Shown here in pieces: positions 11,869-25,700 of a DNA stretch of 64,000 nt. Each line of letters starts with the position of its first letter. Position 1 is the stretch's first letter. The stretch covers positions 24,507,201-24,571,200 of the forward strand of contig CM054184.1 in NCBI GenBank assembly GCA_028829895.1, read 5' to 3'. Below the pieces are notes generated by a model, which saw only the letters and a list, made by a program, of their open reading frames with translations, was not told where the DNA came from and did no database searches. Both the position numbers and the translations under genes were made by a program. Source of the DNA: Sinotaia quadrata. Taxonomy: Eukaryota > Mollusca > Gastropoda > Architaenioglossa > Viviparidae.

Positions 11869-14800
11869 ATGGAGTCAAGAAAATTATACTTGACCTCCTA
11901 GCCCGCATTCAGTGAATTCATTATATTTAGTTTTATGGACACAGTCCTTTTCATAAAAATTGCATAATTGATATGCTCTAGGCGCACCTTGCATTTAAAG
12001 AGAGGAGAGACTGGCTCCAGTTATGTAATATTTTAGACAATGGCCTATTGTAGGTTGTACCCAAGCACTACACGTGACTAATAGATTTCCCGCCATCAAT
12101 TCTTACACTTCTTTAAATACCACATACTGCCGCGAATCTTTATTCACAAGGAAGGAGACGGACTTGAAGACACTTGTCTAGTCATTAGCGAGATTCCGTG
12201 AATCATCACCAGAAGACCTGCTGTTTCTTAAAATATTGCTTTGTATTTCATTAAGATTTCATTGTGCGAATTTGTATATCTATTAATGCAGAATTTGTAT
12301 TTTATTGCATTTTCTCCAAACACATGGCTTGATGAACAGTGTGGCTAAACTAAAATATTTGCATTTCTAAAATTGATTGTTACATTGTTCTCAATAATTT
12401 AATTGAACTAAATTAACTGAATTGTATCACAGAACGTCTGGGCAGGTCTATTGTAAATTTTCCTATAACAATTTTAATTCACTTGCGTGTAATTTTTGCT
12501 ATAATTGTAACATGCATATGCATGATTTAAATTGTATTTGATTTCTCTTTTATCTAATTTAAATGTTTTCTTTGAAATGTTTAAGTCTTTTGCATGCTTT
12601 ACGCTGTATTTAATTGTAACATGCATGAACGTAATTGACTTGTATCTTTATTATGTAAACTTGAACATTGATGAAAAGATACTGTGATGGTCAGTGAAAT
12701 AGACTATGCTATTAGTCCATGCCACGTGTTAGGATTATTATGTTTCCAGAGCGGGTCTCTCCTTTTTCTTTCTTGGTTCCTGGTTTTATTTCATCGTTGG
12801 GACTCACGCCTATGTTCAACCTGTTTCCTATGCCTTGGGGTGTTTCCTTGGCGTATTATTGAACCTTGGGGATCGTTGGAACGACCCTAAGCGTGTTGCA
12901 TCTGTGTACAAGTACAGGACGCTGATCTTGCGACCAAGATAAGATTGATGACTGACAGCCACTGCTGAAACCCATATATCCAACTGTATACATGTTGGGG
13001 GAACAAGCGCGCCGTTACTTCGCAATTGGATAACCAGCTAAGTGCAAGGGTCTGATCACCTGAACTATAAAGTAACTCTTTTAAGCAATCCAACACCAGT
13101 TGGACAATAGCATTGATAAGACCGAAATCACGTAATCTCTGATTATCTTGTTATTGTTAAATTTTATTAAATCTTTTTTAATTGTTAAACATTTATTGTA
13201 GTTGACTAATTCATGCATGAAAGACCAAATAGGGACTGGGATGGGGGCTGTGAGTCGTGATTGAGAAGATTGCTTGCATAATTAGTTATAATTGTTTAAC
13301 GTTCCCAGTTCGTGCTTTGTTTACACAAGTTTACCTGTCTTTAAATTCATTGGCTTAAACTACAAGTGTGGAATTTAATTGGACTGAAGGGTGAATTTGG
13401 GCAACCAGTCTGTTGTCAGAATAAGTGGAAAGGAATTTAATTAACTAAAATCCTAAATTCTGGAACAGGGTCTTTAAATAACTACCAGGGGAATGTAACA
13501 ATATGTATTTATAAATATATTTAGAGAGAGAGAGAGTTGTGTGTAATTTCAGAGTAGCTGAATTGTGGGTTATAATTTAAGTATGAATATAATGTTGGTA
13601 AGTTACATATATATTGCTAATGCAAATATAAACCAGTATTAAGAATTCGAAAATATTTTCATTTGCACTAAATTTATTTATAATTCAGTATTTATTTATG
13701 ACTAATTGCTGTTTGATTTTCCTTGTTTATTAATAATCAGCCACCATGAGAAGACTCTTCTGTTGACATAGTTTCTTTGTTTCTTACCTTCAACTGACAT
13801 TTTGGATGGTACTGTAAATAGCATCACCCTCTTTCTTTCTTAACATGAGTTTTGTATGTAATACTTGTGGAAATTAGAGGTCTCCTGTACATATTATATA
13901 CTAGGACAAGTGTTAAGTTTAATTCTATGCATTCTGTTTCACAAACATCTATGAAAGTGGTAATTACTTTATGGGCAAAACTTGTAAAGTTATCAAGATT
14001 ACCGGTAGTTTATTGTTTCTATATAAACTATCAACTTAATCCATATTATAGCAAAATGTAAACAAATGAGGGGAAAATTGTGTATTTAATATAAACATCA
14101 AAAACAAAATTTACTTATGTGGCAGGAAAATGCAAATTAATGCACTTAATTAATTAATTTAATTAATATTTAATTAATTCTTCATTATTGTAATTTTAAA
14201 TTTAAATTTGTGCCATTCAAATCTCAGCGTGATGAGTTTTGAAACAAACAACTCTGACCTACATCTAGAATAAAGGGGAGTTATTGTTAAAGGTCAGTGA
14301 TTCTTACATAACTCAGATTAATTTTAGCAAACAAGTTCGCACTACCTTTAGTGTTTGTGCAGTCAATCAAATCTATTCAGACAAAGCTTTAGGAACAACT
14401 CTGTTCTAGCTCGAAGGCTGATAAATTATAGAATCTTCCAAATGACCCCTAGAATCACATATAAGGGCAGATTCGAAATTGAACCCTCACTCTTGTTTAA
14501 ATCATCGAGTCCCGCATGTGACGGCTTCATGGTTAGAGCTGAACAGAAAGGTATGTCTGAAATAGTGAATTGTCATTTCTGATTTTTAATATTGCTTAAA
14601 ATCTGTTTGAATTATGTTTTTTCCTTGTAAATATTTTTAATGAGTTTAAACTGTCATTTTTATTCTCGTTTATACAAAGAATCAGATGAAAGAATTGTAA
14701 AAAGGAATTTTAAATGAAGACACGAGAATAAAAGTACAGATTACGAATATTTGAAACACAAGACTGATGCGCGCCATTACGTTTCTTTTGTCAACAGTTA

Positions 14801-17800
14801 GCAAGACGTTCTGTTCCGTTTGTCTTCCATTCCATTTTGCTTTGCTGAGATGCAAGATTCAATTTCTACTTGCAAGCAAGCTGTTTGTTTCTGCTGATGT
14901 GCAAGCATTGAAAAACTTCATCCCTTGATGCCATCAAACTTCACGTATCTCGACATTGCTTATGTCGACATTTGTATGAGTAGACGGTTGAAGTTTGAAG
15001 TTTTACTTCCACGATGACAACTGTTAACTGCCATTGGATTTTCTGAAGGTACTGAGATTCATGAGCAGGAGAAATTCTTGTTGGGACTCTGGGTAATATT
15101 CTAAGAAAAGTGTGAGACGCTGCATGTGTGCTATGACATACCTGGAGAGTACGACGAACTTGGATGAGATTGTGATTTCTGATGAATTGCCTTGTGTGTA
15201 ATTTTGATGACATTAGTTGTAAAACTATTTTTAATTATTATTTAGTTTTTCTTTAATAAATTGTTGATTTTATAACTATCCACTCTCTACATTGATAAAG
15301 AGGCGCTTGTACATGATGATGGGTGGGGGCTGCCAATGATGTAACGACAATAGAAAGAAGGTTAAGTGCAAGTTTGTGATAGTTCCCGTCGTTGTAGAGA
15401 GCTTATATGTGAGGGGCTGGATTAAAGACAAAGATTGACAAGATAATTCAATTAAGGTCGGTTAAACTAGACAGGTAACACTTGGACAGAGAGTTAATTA
15501 GTTAGAAGACTGTTCCAGGGATTGACCTGGTCACTCTCATGACCGCAAAGACAAAAGACCCCTGTCGGGTGACTGTGCATGCTATTTGCATGAGAGGATT
15601 ATTGTTTATGTATTAATTATGAAATAAAATATCATAAATTAATAATTAGCAATTAGCAGACACACACACCTTATTCACAACTTATTATTACTTTTTGTTG
15701 TATAAATGGACTATTTTTTAATTCAAATTGTCATTATATAATAGTAAGTGAGAATGGCATCAACAAAGAAATGTTGCAACAAAGCACTATAATGAAAGGC
15801 ACAACTAAAAAATGTGATTACAGTATGATATGAAATGAGTAACTGAAAATGTTCAAAACAGATTTCATGATTACTATTGCCAGCCACTGTCAGTCCAACA
15901 AATGACAGCAATTGTCTACTTAAGTCTTCCAGATTTTCTTCAGACAGTATGTTGAAGCAGAGTGGAAGTAGTGTAGCACATTTTCTCTGGTTGGTCTCTA
16001 AACAAGAACAAAAAAAATTATTTTAATATTTATGCTTTTGTTTTTGTGCATTATTGAATTAAACTATTTTTCATCAAATAAAACCAAATGACATGAAATT
16101 ATATTACCTTCAGTTATGTGTAAGCTACAGTCTACTCTTTGTTATCCTGCCAGTTCCAATGGAAGATAGAAATGCAGTCACTTCTAAAATAGGAGAGTCT
16201 TGTTGCCACAAACTTATATTTACTTCAACAGGAAAAAATAGATTTAATAGGTGCTATAAACTCATATCTTTCTAAACCACCTACTTTCTACCCAAACATA
16301 ATTAATTAGTACTATTTCTCTGCATCAAAAGAAGTTATGAGTGATTCTGAAAGTAACAGATTGTCATGATGAATATATTCTGAGGACACTGTAAACCTGA
16401 CATAAAAGAAGATAGAAGATAACAACGGTAAGATACAAGTATTTAATCTAACCATTTTGTGGATTGTTAACACATAGGCTGAGAGTGGCAATTATTGATG
16501 ACCACAGCTCTAAGTCTTCATCTCCTCTATGCTGCAGTTGCCAACTTTGAGCAAACTGTCTGAAACATGAATGACAATTCACTGTCTTGAACATTCAAAT
16601 ATATGTTCTGTAAGTCACCTCATTACAATGTGAACTTTAAGATAATAATAAAATATCCAATACTAAGTATTCAGTAATGTAAAATATAATTTCTCTATAA
16701 ATGTGTCAGCACATTGGAAATGAATGATTTAATAAATATCTTTCATAAATGGAAATGAATGATTTAATAAATATCTTTCATAAAATCTAAACCAATAAAA
16801 CTTCAGGTATATAGCTTTCAATGTCACTGATCTTATAATGACTTCTGTGGGTTGTAGATGTCAAAAGCATGTACTGTGTAAAGTACTGTAAAACTGGGAG
16901 CATTTAAAGACAAGTTAAAACATGGTAACAAATTAAGTGCTTAACAAATTAATGCACTTGACTGTTTCTGTACACTTCTTTATATTTCTGAGAGTAAAAC
17001 AATTTAAAAAAGCAATAATTATGATACCTGAGAGAGATTTCTGTAGAGAATGAATAGAATTAGTCTGAGAAAAGAAATATATCTGGAATGCACAAGGTAA
17101 ACAGGACTGAATTAGACTTCTTGCCATTTATGGATATTATCTGCATTTTATCAGTCATATATGACTTGAAAATGATTGGAGCATGTCATAAATGTCAAAC
17201 ACATGCTAGAGTTCATTCATATAAAAAGAAGACTGTTAACTTTCCCAAGTGTTGATTCTACATCATGACAAAATCAATAGGTTAACTTAAAATTAATTAA
17301 AGAGGCTGCATAAATAGAAATCAGATAAAATTTGAGACAGTGCAACTTTTACTAGCACTTTTGACATAAATGAAAGATTGGAAAAAGGGCATCAGTTTAA
17401 AATTAGGATTAATAAATAGCTTTAAAGATCTTTGAACACTCCAGATGATAGAGAGGTGATAATGATATCGGTCAGTGTGTATTGTTATCAATCTGATTTC
17501 TGACAGCTTTCATTTTATCAGGGAAGAAATTTACAAATAGGCCAGGGAGATCACCAGTGGGCAATGAAGTTGATAATGAGCAAGTTTTATTCCTTCCAGT
17601 AGTTTTTCAGTGATGCTACAAAGCTGTTCTTGATAGCAATTTTGGATTTGAAATTAATTCACTATTTGATTTACATTTGACACTGTTGCTACTGATTACT
17701 AAATAAAGTAACAAAAAAATTACTTCTAACTATATAATATGCACTTTAACTTTGACAAATCAAAATGCATTTTAAAAAGTGTACAGTATACTCAAGATTT

Positions 17801-19719
17801 AAGGCATTCAGACAAATACAATGTAGATGATAAATGTATTATGTAATGAATAACTATAATGACTAATGCAAATGTATAATTAATCAATAATACTAGTTAA
17901 ATAGATGCTAGCCTAATAAATAAACATAATTCCATGCTCACTGTATTTATTTTCAGCATAAAAGGTTCTCGAAAAGGTTCAGTGTTCTGAATTTATGTGT
18001 AACACAACCCTTCCCCTGTTTGTATTATGATCAAATTTCCTTTTCCTCTTGACACATCAACTAAACAAAAGCAGATGCTTAAACTTATAAAATAAAATTT
18101 GTGACTCAAAAACAGCAAGCATATTACTAGTAGTGGCTCAACTGCCATACCACATATACGACAACAAAAAAGTCCTTTCCTGAGCTTAAAATTAGCAGAG
18201 ACTTCATCACTTCATTAACTTAATGACATGCTTATTAGCTGCACAACTCTAGTGATAATCTTAACTTTCATAATAAGTTTTTTATATTTTTCAGGAGATG
18301 TAGCAGGTCAATCTCACACTAAGATTGCACAGGTTTGCCTGTTCCTGCTCTTGCCTTCTCCTTCAAACTCTTACTGCACACAAAGGGTAGCAAGAAATGA
18401 ATCATGAAGATTTAAGATAAGAATGACTGTCTTCAAAACCACTGCAATTGCAATAATTATGAACATGACTAAAAGTCTTGTCACTCTGCAAGATTTCTGT
18501 CACATTAACATTAATGTTAGCATAACAGGTCCAAAAGGAAAACTTTTCGTCTCAGAACATAAAATAAAATTACAAAACAATTTATTTTCAGTTAATTTTT
18601 ACTTTTAAAGGCAAATAATTCTGACAATAATTTTAAAATTTTCTAGACATTAAGATTTACTGTTTCTATTTACAAATAAAACATTTATCTTTGACATTAA
18701 ACATAATTTGAACATCAATAAGTGTTCATTTCCCAATAAGAATCTATATGATACATATAATGGATGTACTTTATATAAATTCACTCTGAAAACACACATG
18801 CACATGCACACTAAGCAGGAGTGCATGCACACACACAAACAAATGTGCACATTCATGCATTCACACTCAACACATATTAACACACATATACACACACATT
18901 CTTATTACAAAAATGAAAAATATAAAGAAAAAAAACAATTTTAAATAAAATAACTGAAAGTGCCTTACATTATATATATAAAGATTTTAAAGAAATGCTT
19001 TTTGTTTATCAACTGACTGTTGCATTCATGTATAAAAATAATTATAACTGCCAGTAGAGAATAGTAAAATAAATTCTTGCAAGAGTACTTACCTGAAAAG
19101 AAAAATAAGATCAGACAAACATGAAGAAGTTTTAGCCATGTTTTGCCCAGAACCTGTTTGAAAGATAACATTTTAAAATAAAAATGAAAATCAGATACAA
19201 GAATACAAGCATAAGATGGCAACCAATAAAATTTAGATTAAATCTGAAAAAAGAAATTTACAGTGCCCTTCACTGAGATGTATCATATACATATAATATA
19301 AAATCAGGGTTTCCATGTAATTTTCAAATCACTGATTCTCATGGAAATGGTTACCATTTTCTCTTTTACAATACAGATACAAGGACAGAAAAACTTGTTT
19401 GTTTTTACACAGCATTACCACAATTTGTATGATGACGCGATCAGCATGCTATAAAAAAGTAAAATATACACTGTACATGTTTGCTAACAACAAATGGCTT
19501 TTGTGCACCAACTAACAGCAGACTTACCAGTATATGTATACAATAAAAATGTACAAACCTTTCATTATATTCTCTCTAACATTGCAAACACAAAGATCGC
19601 TCACAAAATCACAAAAAACCTGCAGGGTGTACACACTAGTTCAATTTTACACAAAAAGCTAACCAGTGTCAAAATTAAATTTGCAAGTCATTTCACTCTG
19701 ACAGCTCTGAAAAGTATAT

Positions 19720-19769
<50 letters not shown>

Positions 19770-22700
19770 TGATGTTCTTGGTCTTGGTCTGCTTCTCCAC
19801 AGCCTTGCGTGGTGCGTCTGAGATGGAGGACTGGCAGAAGGGGGTGAAACAAGTCGCACCTATTTGGCACACACCCTCAACCGCCCTTTATGGGGGGGGG
19901 AGGGGCAAAGCTGCCTCTGAAAAGTATTGTACACTCAGTTACTTCAAAAGTGGGCTAATTAAAAGAGGTGTGAGCCAGTTGAAGGGCAACAGTATGCCTA
20001 TTTTGCCCATGGCAAACATCTTGCCCAATGAGGGAAACAATGCCCTTAAGTTTAAGCTGCAGGTTGTTAACAAGCTGTGGCCATTTATCGTTAGTGAGAT
20101 GGTGAAGTGGCATTGATAACTAACATTTTCAAAAGTCAGCGATTAGTCGTCATGGGGAACAAGATAACCAATGTTAAGTCGCGATATTGGCCCTCTTTTG
20201 TGCTCGAGATATTAGGGTTTGGCAACATAAAAGAATTGACATAACCCATGAGAAAATGCTAAGACAAAGAGAAAATTTGGCGGTTCCACTTCAAAAACAT
20301 CAACATAACAGGTTTGACAAGTTAGCCGAGGTTGAGATAAGAGGGTTCGACTGTACTTGTACACTAAAGAGCTCTGGCACCTTTCATGGCACAAAGCACA
20401 GGGGTGGATTGTTGAACTATAAGATGTTCATTGAGATTAACAGTTAACTAATATATACTTTAAGCCCCTGTATCATTATAACTCTAACCTATCTACTATT
20501 GATGTTGTGCCTTCTCCCAATGGGCATTCAGTTATAGGATTTTGCAGATCCTCCATACCCTTGCATAGTAGGGTTCCTATGGATGGTCATCACCAGCTAG
20601 ACATTCTGCCTAGTGAAAGAGAGTTGAAATTGTATCCTGAACTATTATCTGCTAAAGAGAATTATTTCTGTGGGTAGTGCTATCTTCAAATCTTTTAAAT
20701 ATCCTGTTTGTGGACTACAGACTAAATATTGTTTTATTTGGCATGTGCATACATTGCCTGAGGGTGTTTGATGCCAACTGATGATTGAGACAGGAGCCTA
20801 AGATAAGTTTCATCCTGGATCAATCATTTCCCCTAATATTCCTATGTTAGAAAAACAAACTCAGTCTTAAATATATGTTGGAGAAACACGGTCATATATT
20901 TTTTCTTACAAACAGCCAAAATAATAGAATATGATTGTTATAATACAGGGAGCTATTACTAATTTTAAACTTTAAAATATTTAGTATAAAATTCATTTGC
21001 CTGCGTTGATATATTAAATGAATATATTAGCTGTTGTTAAACATTAGTAACGACTAAGAATATAAATTATTATAATGCAGACTACTATGATTTTGCTTTT
21101 AGACATATTTCAGTATATGATATAGTCCACTGGTACAGAAATCTTTTACAGATTTCAACACAAGTAGAATGTAAAGAAGTAAAATGGGTATATTGATATA
21201 CTCACTGTTATTGGCAACAAGACAAAGGAGCAGGAAAACAGAAGAATGGATAAGCTTTCTTTCCAATAATTTTTCTCTTAAGATCTTGTGGAGAAAGGCA
21301 AATGTTTGCTCCCTGGCTATTTCTTTTTGACCAAAAGCTGAAAATTAATATTGGTTAAATCTACTAAGGGAAATATTTTGTAAGACTAATATATTTTAGA
21401 AAAAGTTCTATATTACACAATAACTAAATTTAAATATTTAGAATTTATAAACAATTATTAATTAGTATTATATATGTTGGTGTTATGTGTGTGTGTATCT
21501 ACACCATGGCAGGTAAAGGTGTCCACAGATAAGAGGGCATTAAAATTATAAAATTAAATTATCTTAAAATTATATGCAGAATTATCTGAGAAAATTTTCT
21601 TTTGTAATTTTCTATAATTTCTTTCTATAATTTATCATGCAAAATTACTGAGATGCTTTGTTATCAGCCATGAGTGATGCTGAATAATAACCTTTGATGT
21701 CTTTAGTGGGCAAGACCTAAACTGTGAAAAGAAACAAAATTTATATAAAGGAAAATTAAATGTCTCAACATCTCATTTAACTAGCATTATAAATCCAAAA
21801 CTTCTAGTCATCTGGAGGTCTGTAGAACAGTGGTTCTCAAGGGGTGATCATAGGGCCTCTTAAGGGGCCACACAGCTTATTATTGAGGGACCATGAATGT
21901 AACTGTAAGATAGAATCATCATTGCTTTTTTCCTCAGGCAGGCTACATAGGAAGCAACTAATTTTTTCTCCAGCAGATTACCAAGACTGAAGATTTTGAG
22001 CTTCAACTTTCACCACTCCCACTCCTTGTCAGGGCAGGAAGAGCAAAAGCAATTTGAAGAAGAAGAAGACTCTCTTGATGATCACAAGAGATAATATAGA
22101 AAAACAACACAAAACAAAGTCAAAGAAATAGTATATGTAACACCACTTAACTATTTAATAGATTCTGGCAATGAAAATCTTGACAAAAGATTCAAAGATC
22201 TACTCTGGATAATCTTTAAAAACACAGAAGAGCTAGATACAGATATAGCTACAAATCAAACTATAATATTAAGCTGGGCTCTCAAAAGACATTTCTCAAG
22301 GTCCAGCAAGCCAGAATCAACTTACCCTTTACAAGATTCACTAGGGAAAAAAAAGCACGATTAAATTCCATTCATTCATCTTTCTCTCCAAGTAAAATAT
22401 AATATTTCAATGGCTTACATAAAATAAAAACAATATATAAAATAACAATAATGTATCATTGCAATACAAAACAAATTACTTTAACATAAAATGTATTATT
22501 TTTCTAACAGCTCAGGCCTCAAAATTATTGTAGCTTTCCATCTGCCTCCACATGCTAAGAATTTCAATGATGATTTCAACTTTGATTTTCCCAACAGCCA
22601 TAGGTGAATGTGACTTCCATATTTTAATCCTTAATTATCTGTTAGTTCTCTTTAAAGTGCACTATTTTAAAAACAGTTCAGACCTCAGAAATATTGTATT

Positions 22701-25700
22701 TATCTAAGTAACAACTGTATCTGTTCATTCATGCAAAGAATCTTAGAGTGATGATTCTAAGTTTGATTTTCCAAAAATCCATTAGTATAAATGATTTCCT
22801 GACTTTACTCCTTAATTATTTGTTAATTATTTTTACCTTTGTTCATCTCACCCTTTCCAGTTTCCAGATATTTAAAAAAGTCCAGTCATACCAAGTAAAG
22901 GTTCCAACTTTAGGATTTAAGTGGTGTTAACTTTATGTTTGCAGTGAACATCTAAAATTATTTAGCTTCCAATTTCATTCAATAAGTATTTATAAATCTC
23001 AACCTAGCTCTCAAATTCTGTTCTGCAATGTTTGATGGTTAGTATACAATTACATAATCCATGAGCAAGATACATATAGATACTAAGTGCTTGGTAATCC
23101 CTTTCATCCACTCATTCCCATTCTTTCCACTTCTTATTTCATACCATATTCTGTATACAGAATAAAATATATTTTAATAATTTGGATTTAATTATTCACA
23201 TAAAGAAATTACATTTCATTAAGAGGGTGAGGATACTGAAGAAAACATTAAAGGAACATTTTAATCAGGATGTAAAGTTAATGAAAAACATATAAAGTAA
23301 AATAAATACACACATGTATTCAATTTTAAATCATTAAATTGAAAACAATATCTTGTAAGGATAAACTAACTTTTTAGTTTGCCATTTTGGCTTCTTCCAC
23401 TAGGTGTATTATGCCAGCACAATTAGTTTAAAGGAAACAACCTTTTTATAATGAAGCATTCCCCTTTTACTATGTGTTCCTCAACAAATACAAGACCAAA
23501 TTAAAGAGAAACAACAAATTATTGTATTTTAAACAGTTATTTTTTTCTTTACTTAAAATGAACACAAATTCACAATGTCAAAATTCAAGTTTTTAAGGGC
23601 ATACATATTTATCTAAAATTTTAAGAACAAGGACAAGAACCCTACATTTTATTTCAATTTATATTTTGTTTCCAACACAAAGTTCAAAATATATAGTTAT
23701 TCAACCACTGTGATTGTTAATAGAAAAGTAATTCAAGTACTGTGATTGTTTACACATAACAATCAGCCTCTTTCCAAGAATGAATCAAACTTACTAGTAT
23801 CACAGGAGATATTTTACAAATGCTTTTTCTACAAATACATGATCTGACATTTTTCTTGTGCACTATTGTTGAAGCCCACAAAAACAGCTGGTATTTATTT
23901 AATGGGCAAAAGGTGTTAATAATATAAAGTTTAGTAATTGTAATGACATGATTGGTGATCAGAAACTGGAAATAGTTAATAAATTCAAGTACTTAGGAGC
24001 CATCGTGACAGACAAGGGATCAAAACCAGAAATATTATCCAGGACTGCACTGACAATAACAGCAATGGCAAGGCTGAAGACAGTTTGGAAAGACAAAAAC
24101 ATCTTAGTCAGCTCAAAGATCAGACTGATGCGCTCCTTGGTTGAATCTGTGTTTTTATATATATGTGAGTCATGGACCCTCACAGCTGATTTCGAAAGGA
24201 GGATACAAGCTACTGAAATGAGATGCTTTCAAAGGTTGCTTGGCATTTCGTATTATAGGAAATGGAAGCAGAATTAGGCAAGCCATTGGGTCCGATGAAG
24301 AGCTACTGGCCATTGTGAAAAAATGCAAAATGAAATAGTATGGGAATGTCACACAATCAACAGGGTTTGCCAAGACAATCATGCAAGGTACTGTGCAAGG
24401 AGGGTGAAGGAGAGGAAGACAGAGGAAAAGATGGGAGGATAACATCTCAGAGTGGACAGGACTGAAACTGAGCAATACAGTAGCAGAGAATAGAATGGAA
24501 TGGAGGAAACTGGTTGTCATGTCATCAGTGGTGCCCCAATGGTCGACAAGACTAAGAGATAGATAGATAGAATTGTTTCTATCCTCAAACTTTTAATTTG
24601 ATCCATAGCTAAAGTGCAATATTAATAAAGGAAGGAAAAAGTTTGTAATTTTCAACAGAAAGTTTTGAAGAACTGAAATTACTAAGCTTTTAATAACAAT
24701 AATTTCCAATTAGACATATTGTTCACCATTATCTTTTCACTAATTTTTCTTTGATCAATTAAAAGTTTATTTGTAATTTAAATAGCTACCCTACCATCTT
24801 TTTCCACTGCACATCCTAGACAGTAAATGGCTGCATATAGAACAGGCCTAGGCAAATCTTGGAACATCAAATCATGAACATATTCCAGCCCACCTATGTT
24901 GCGAAAATATTCCTTGGCCTTACCTGCACATTAAAATATAAAAAATAAGACTTAAACATTTTCTATACTGATATAAAGCTCTGGAAATAGTGCTTTTCCA
25001 TATGATAAATGTCTGGGGTTTCTACAAAACAAAAAAAAAAAGAGAAGGAAAATAATATCACCTCTTTCAAAATCAATGAACTAATCTACTGGGGAAAAAA
25101 TCCTGTAGTACTGTTAGCAAAACTCAGTATACCAATTTGTAGATATATAATTGAAGATCTAGGCTATTATAACTCTCAGATTAGATAAACATACTTTGCA
25201 ATACCCCAACTGTATTTAATTTATCACACAGTGGTATTAATTCTGAAGAGATATTAGGTAGATTTTTAAATTTAAAGAAAACGAAACATAAAAAATTGGC
25301 AAATTAGCATAGATAATACAAATTTAAAACATAACTGTTTAAATGGAATGTCAGAAAGTAAAGTATTTTCAACAAATAAGCTACATTGAAAAGCTTAGGA
25401 CTGTCACAAAGATCTAGCAACACCTTAAATTTTAGCAAAGATTGGATTCATTATTAGCATAAAATAAAAAATATAAAATGTATATATCATAATAGATAAC
25501 AGGTTTAACTACTATTTAACTTAAATCCCTTTATTGCCAGAACTTTAAATAAAAATGCAATACCATCTGCTGGAGGTTTACTTTTTATGCTGCATTTAAA
25601 AGCTGAAAATTTCAAAAACAACTAAAGGTATCAATATACACTTATACCCTAATATAATGTGAATCTTGGAAGCAAAACTCTTATTTCACTGTATCAAACT

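Larger units (their letters stand above)
10035..15874. other. TERB1 intron 7 (5.8 kb) with several insertions
   Basis: Holds the piggyBac fragment (10361-10723), a (TA)n tract (11834-11865) and two GC-richer LTR-like islands (11868-13490 and 14750-15660). The rest is AT-rich without recognised features. Confidence 0.6.
21338..24794. other. TERB1 intron 3
   Basis: Contains the hAT-like end at 21828 and the RTE LINE 3' fragment at 23937-24571. The remainder is AT-rich. Confidence 0.6.

Noticed and set aside
12684..13096. ORFs of 65-69 codons within the 12-13 kb island
   Set aside because: They exist because GC-richer sequence has fewer stops; the matching copy at 31 kb does not conserve the frames.
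19494..19870. ORFs of up to 132 codons on both strands around 19.7 kb with Cys-Val or His-Thr runs
   Set aside because: They are translations of the (GT)n microsatellite at 19719-19768, extended into repeat sequence.
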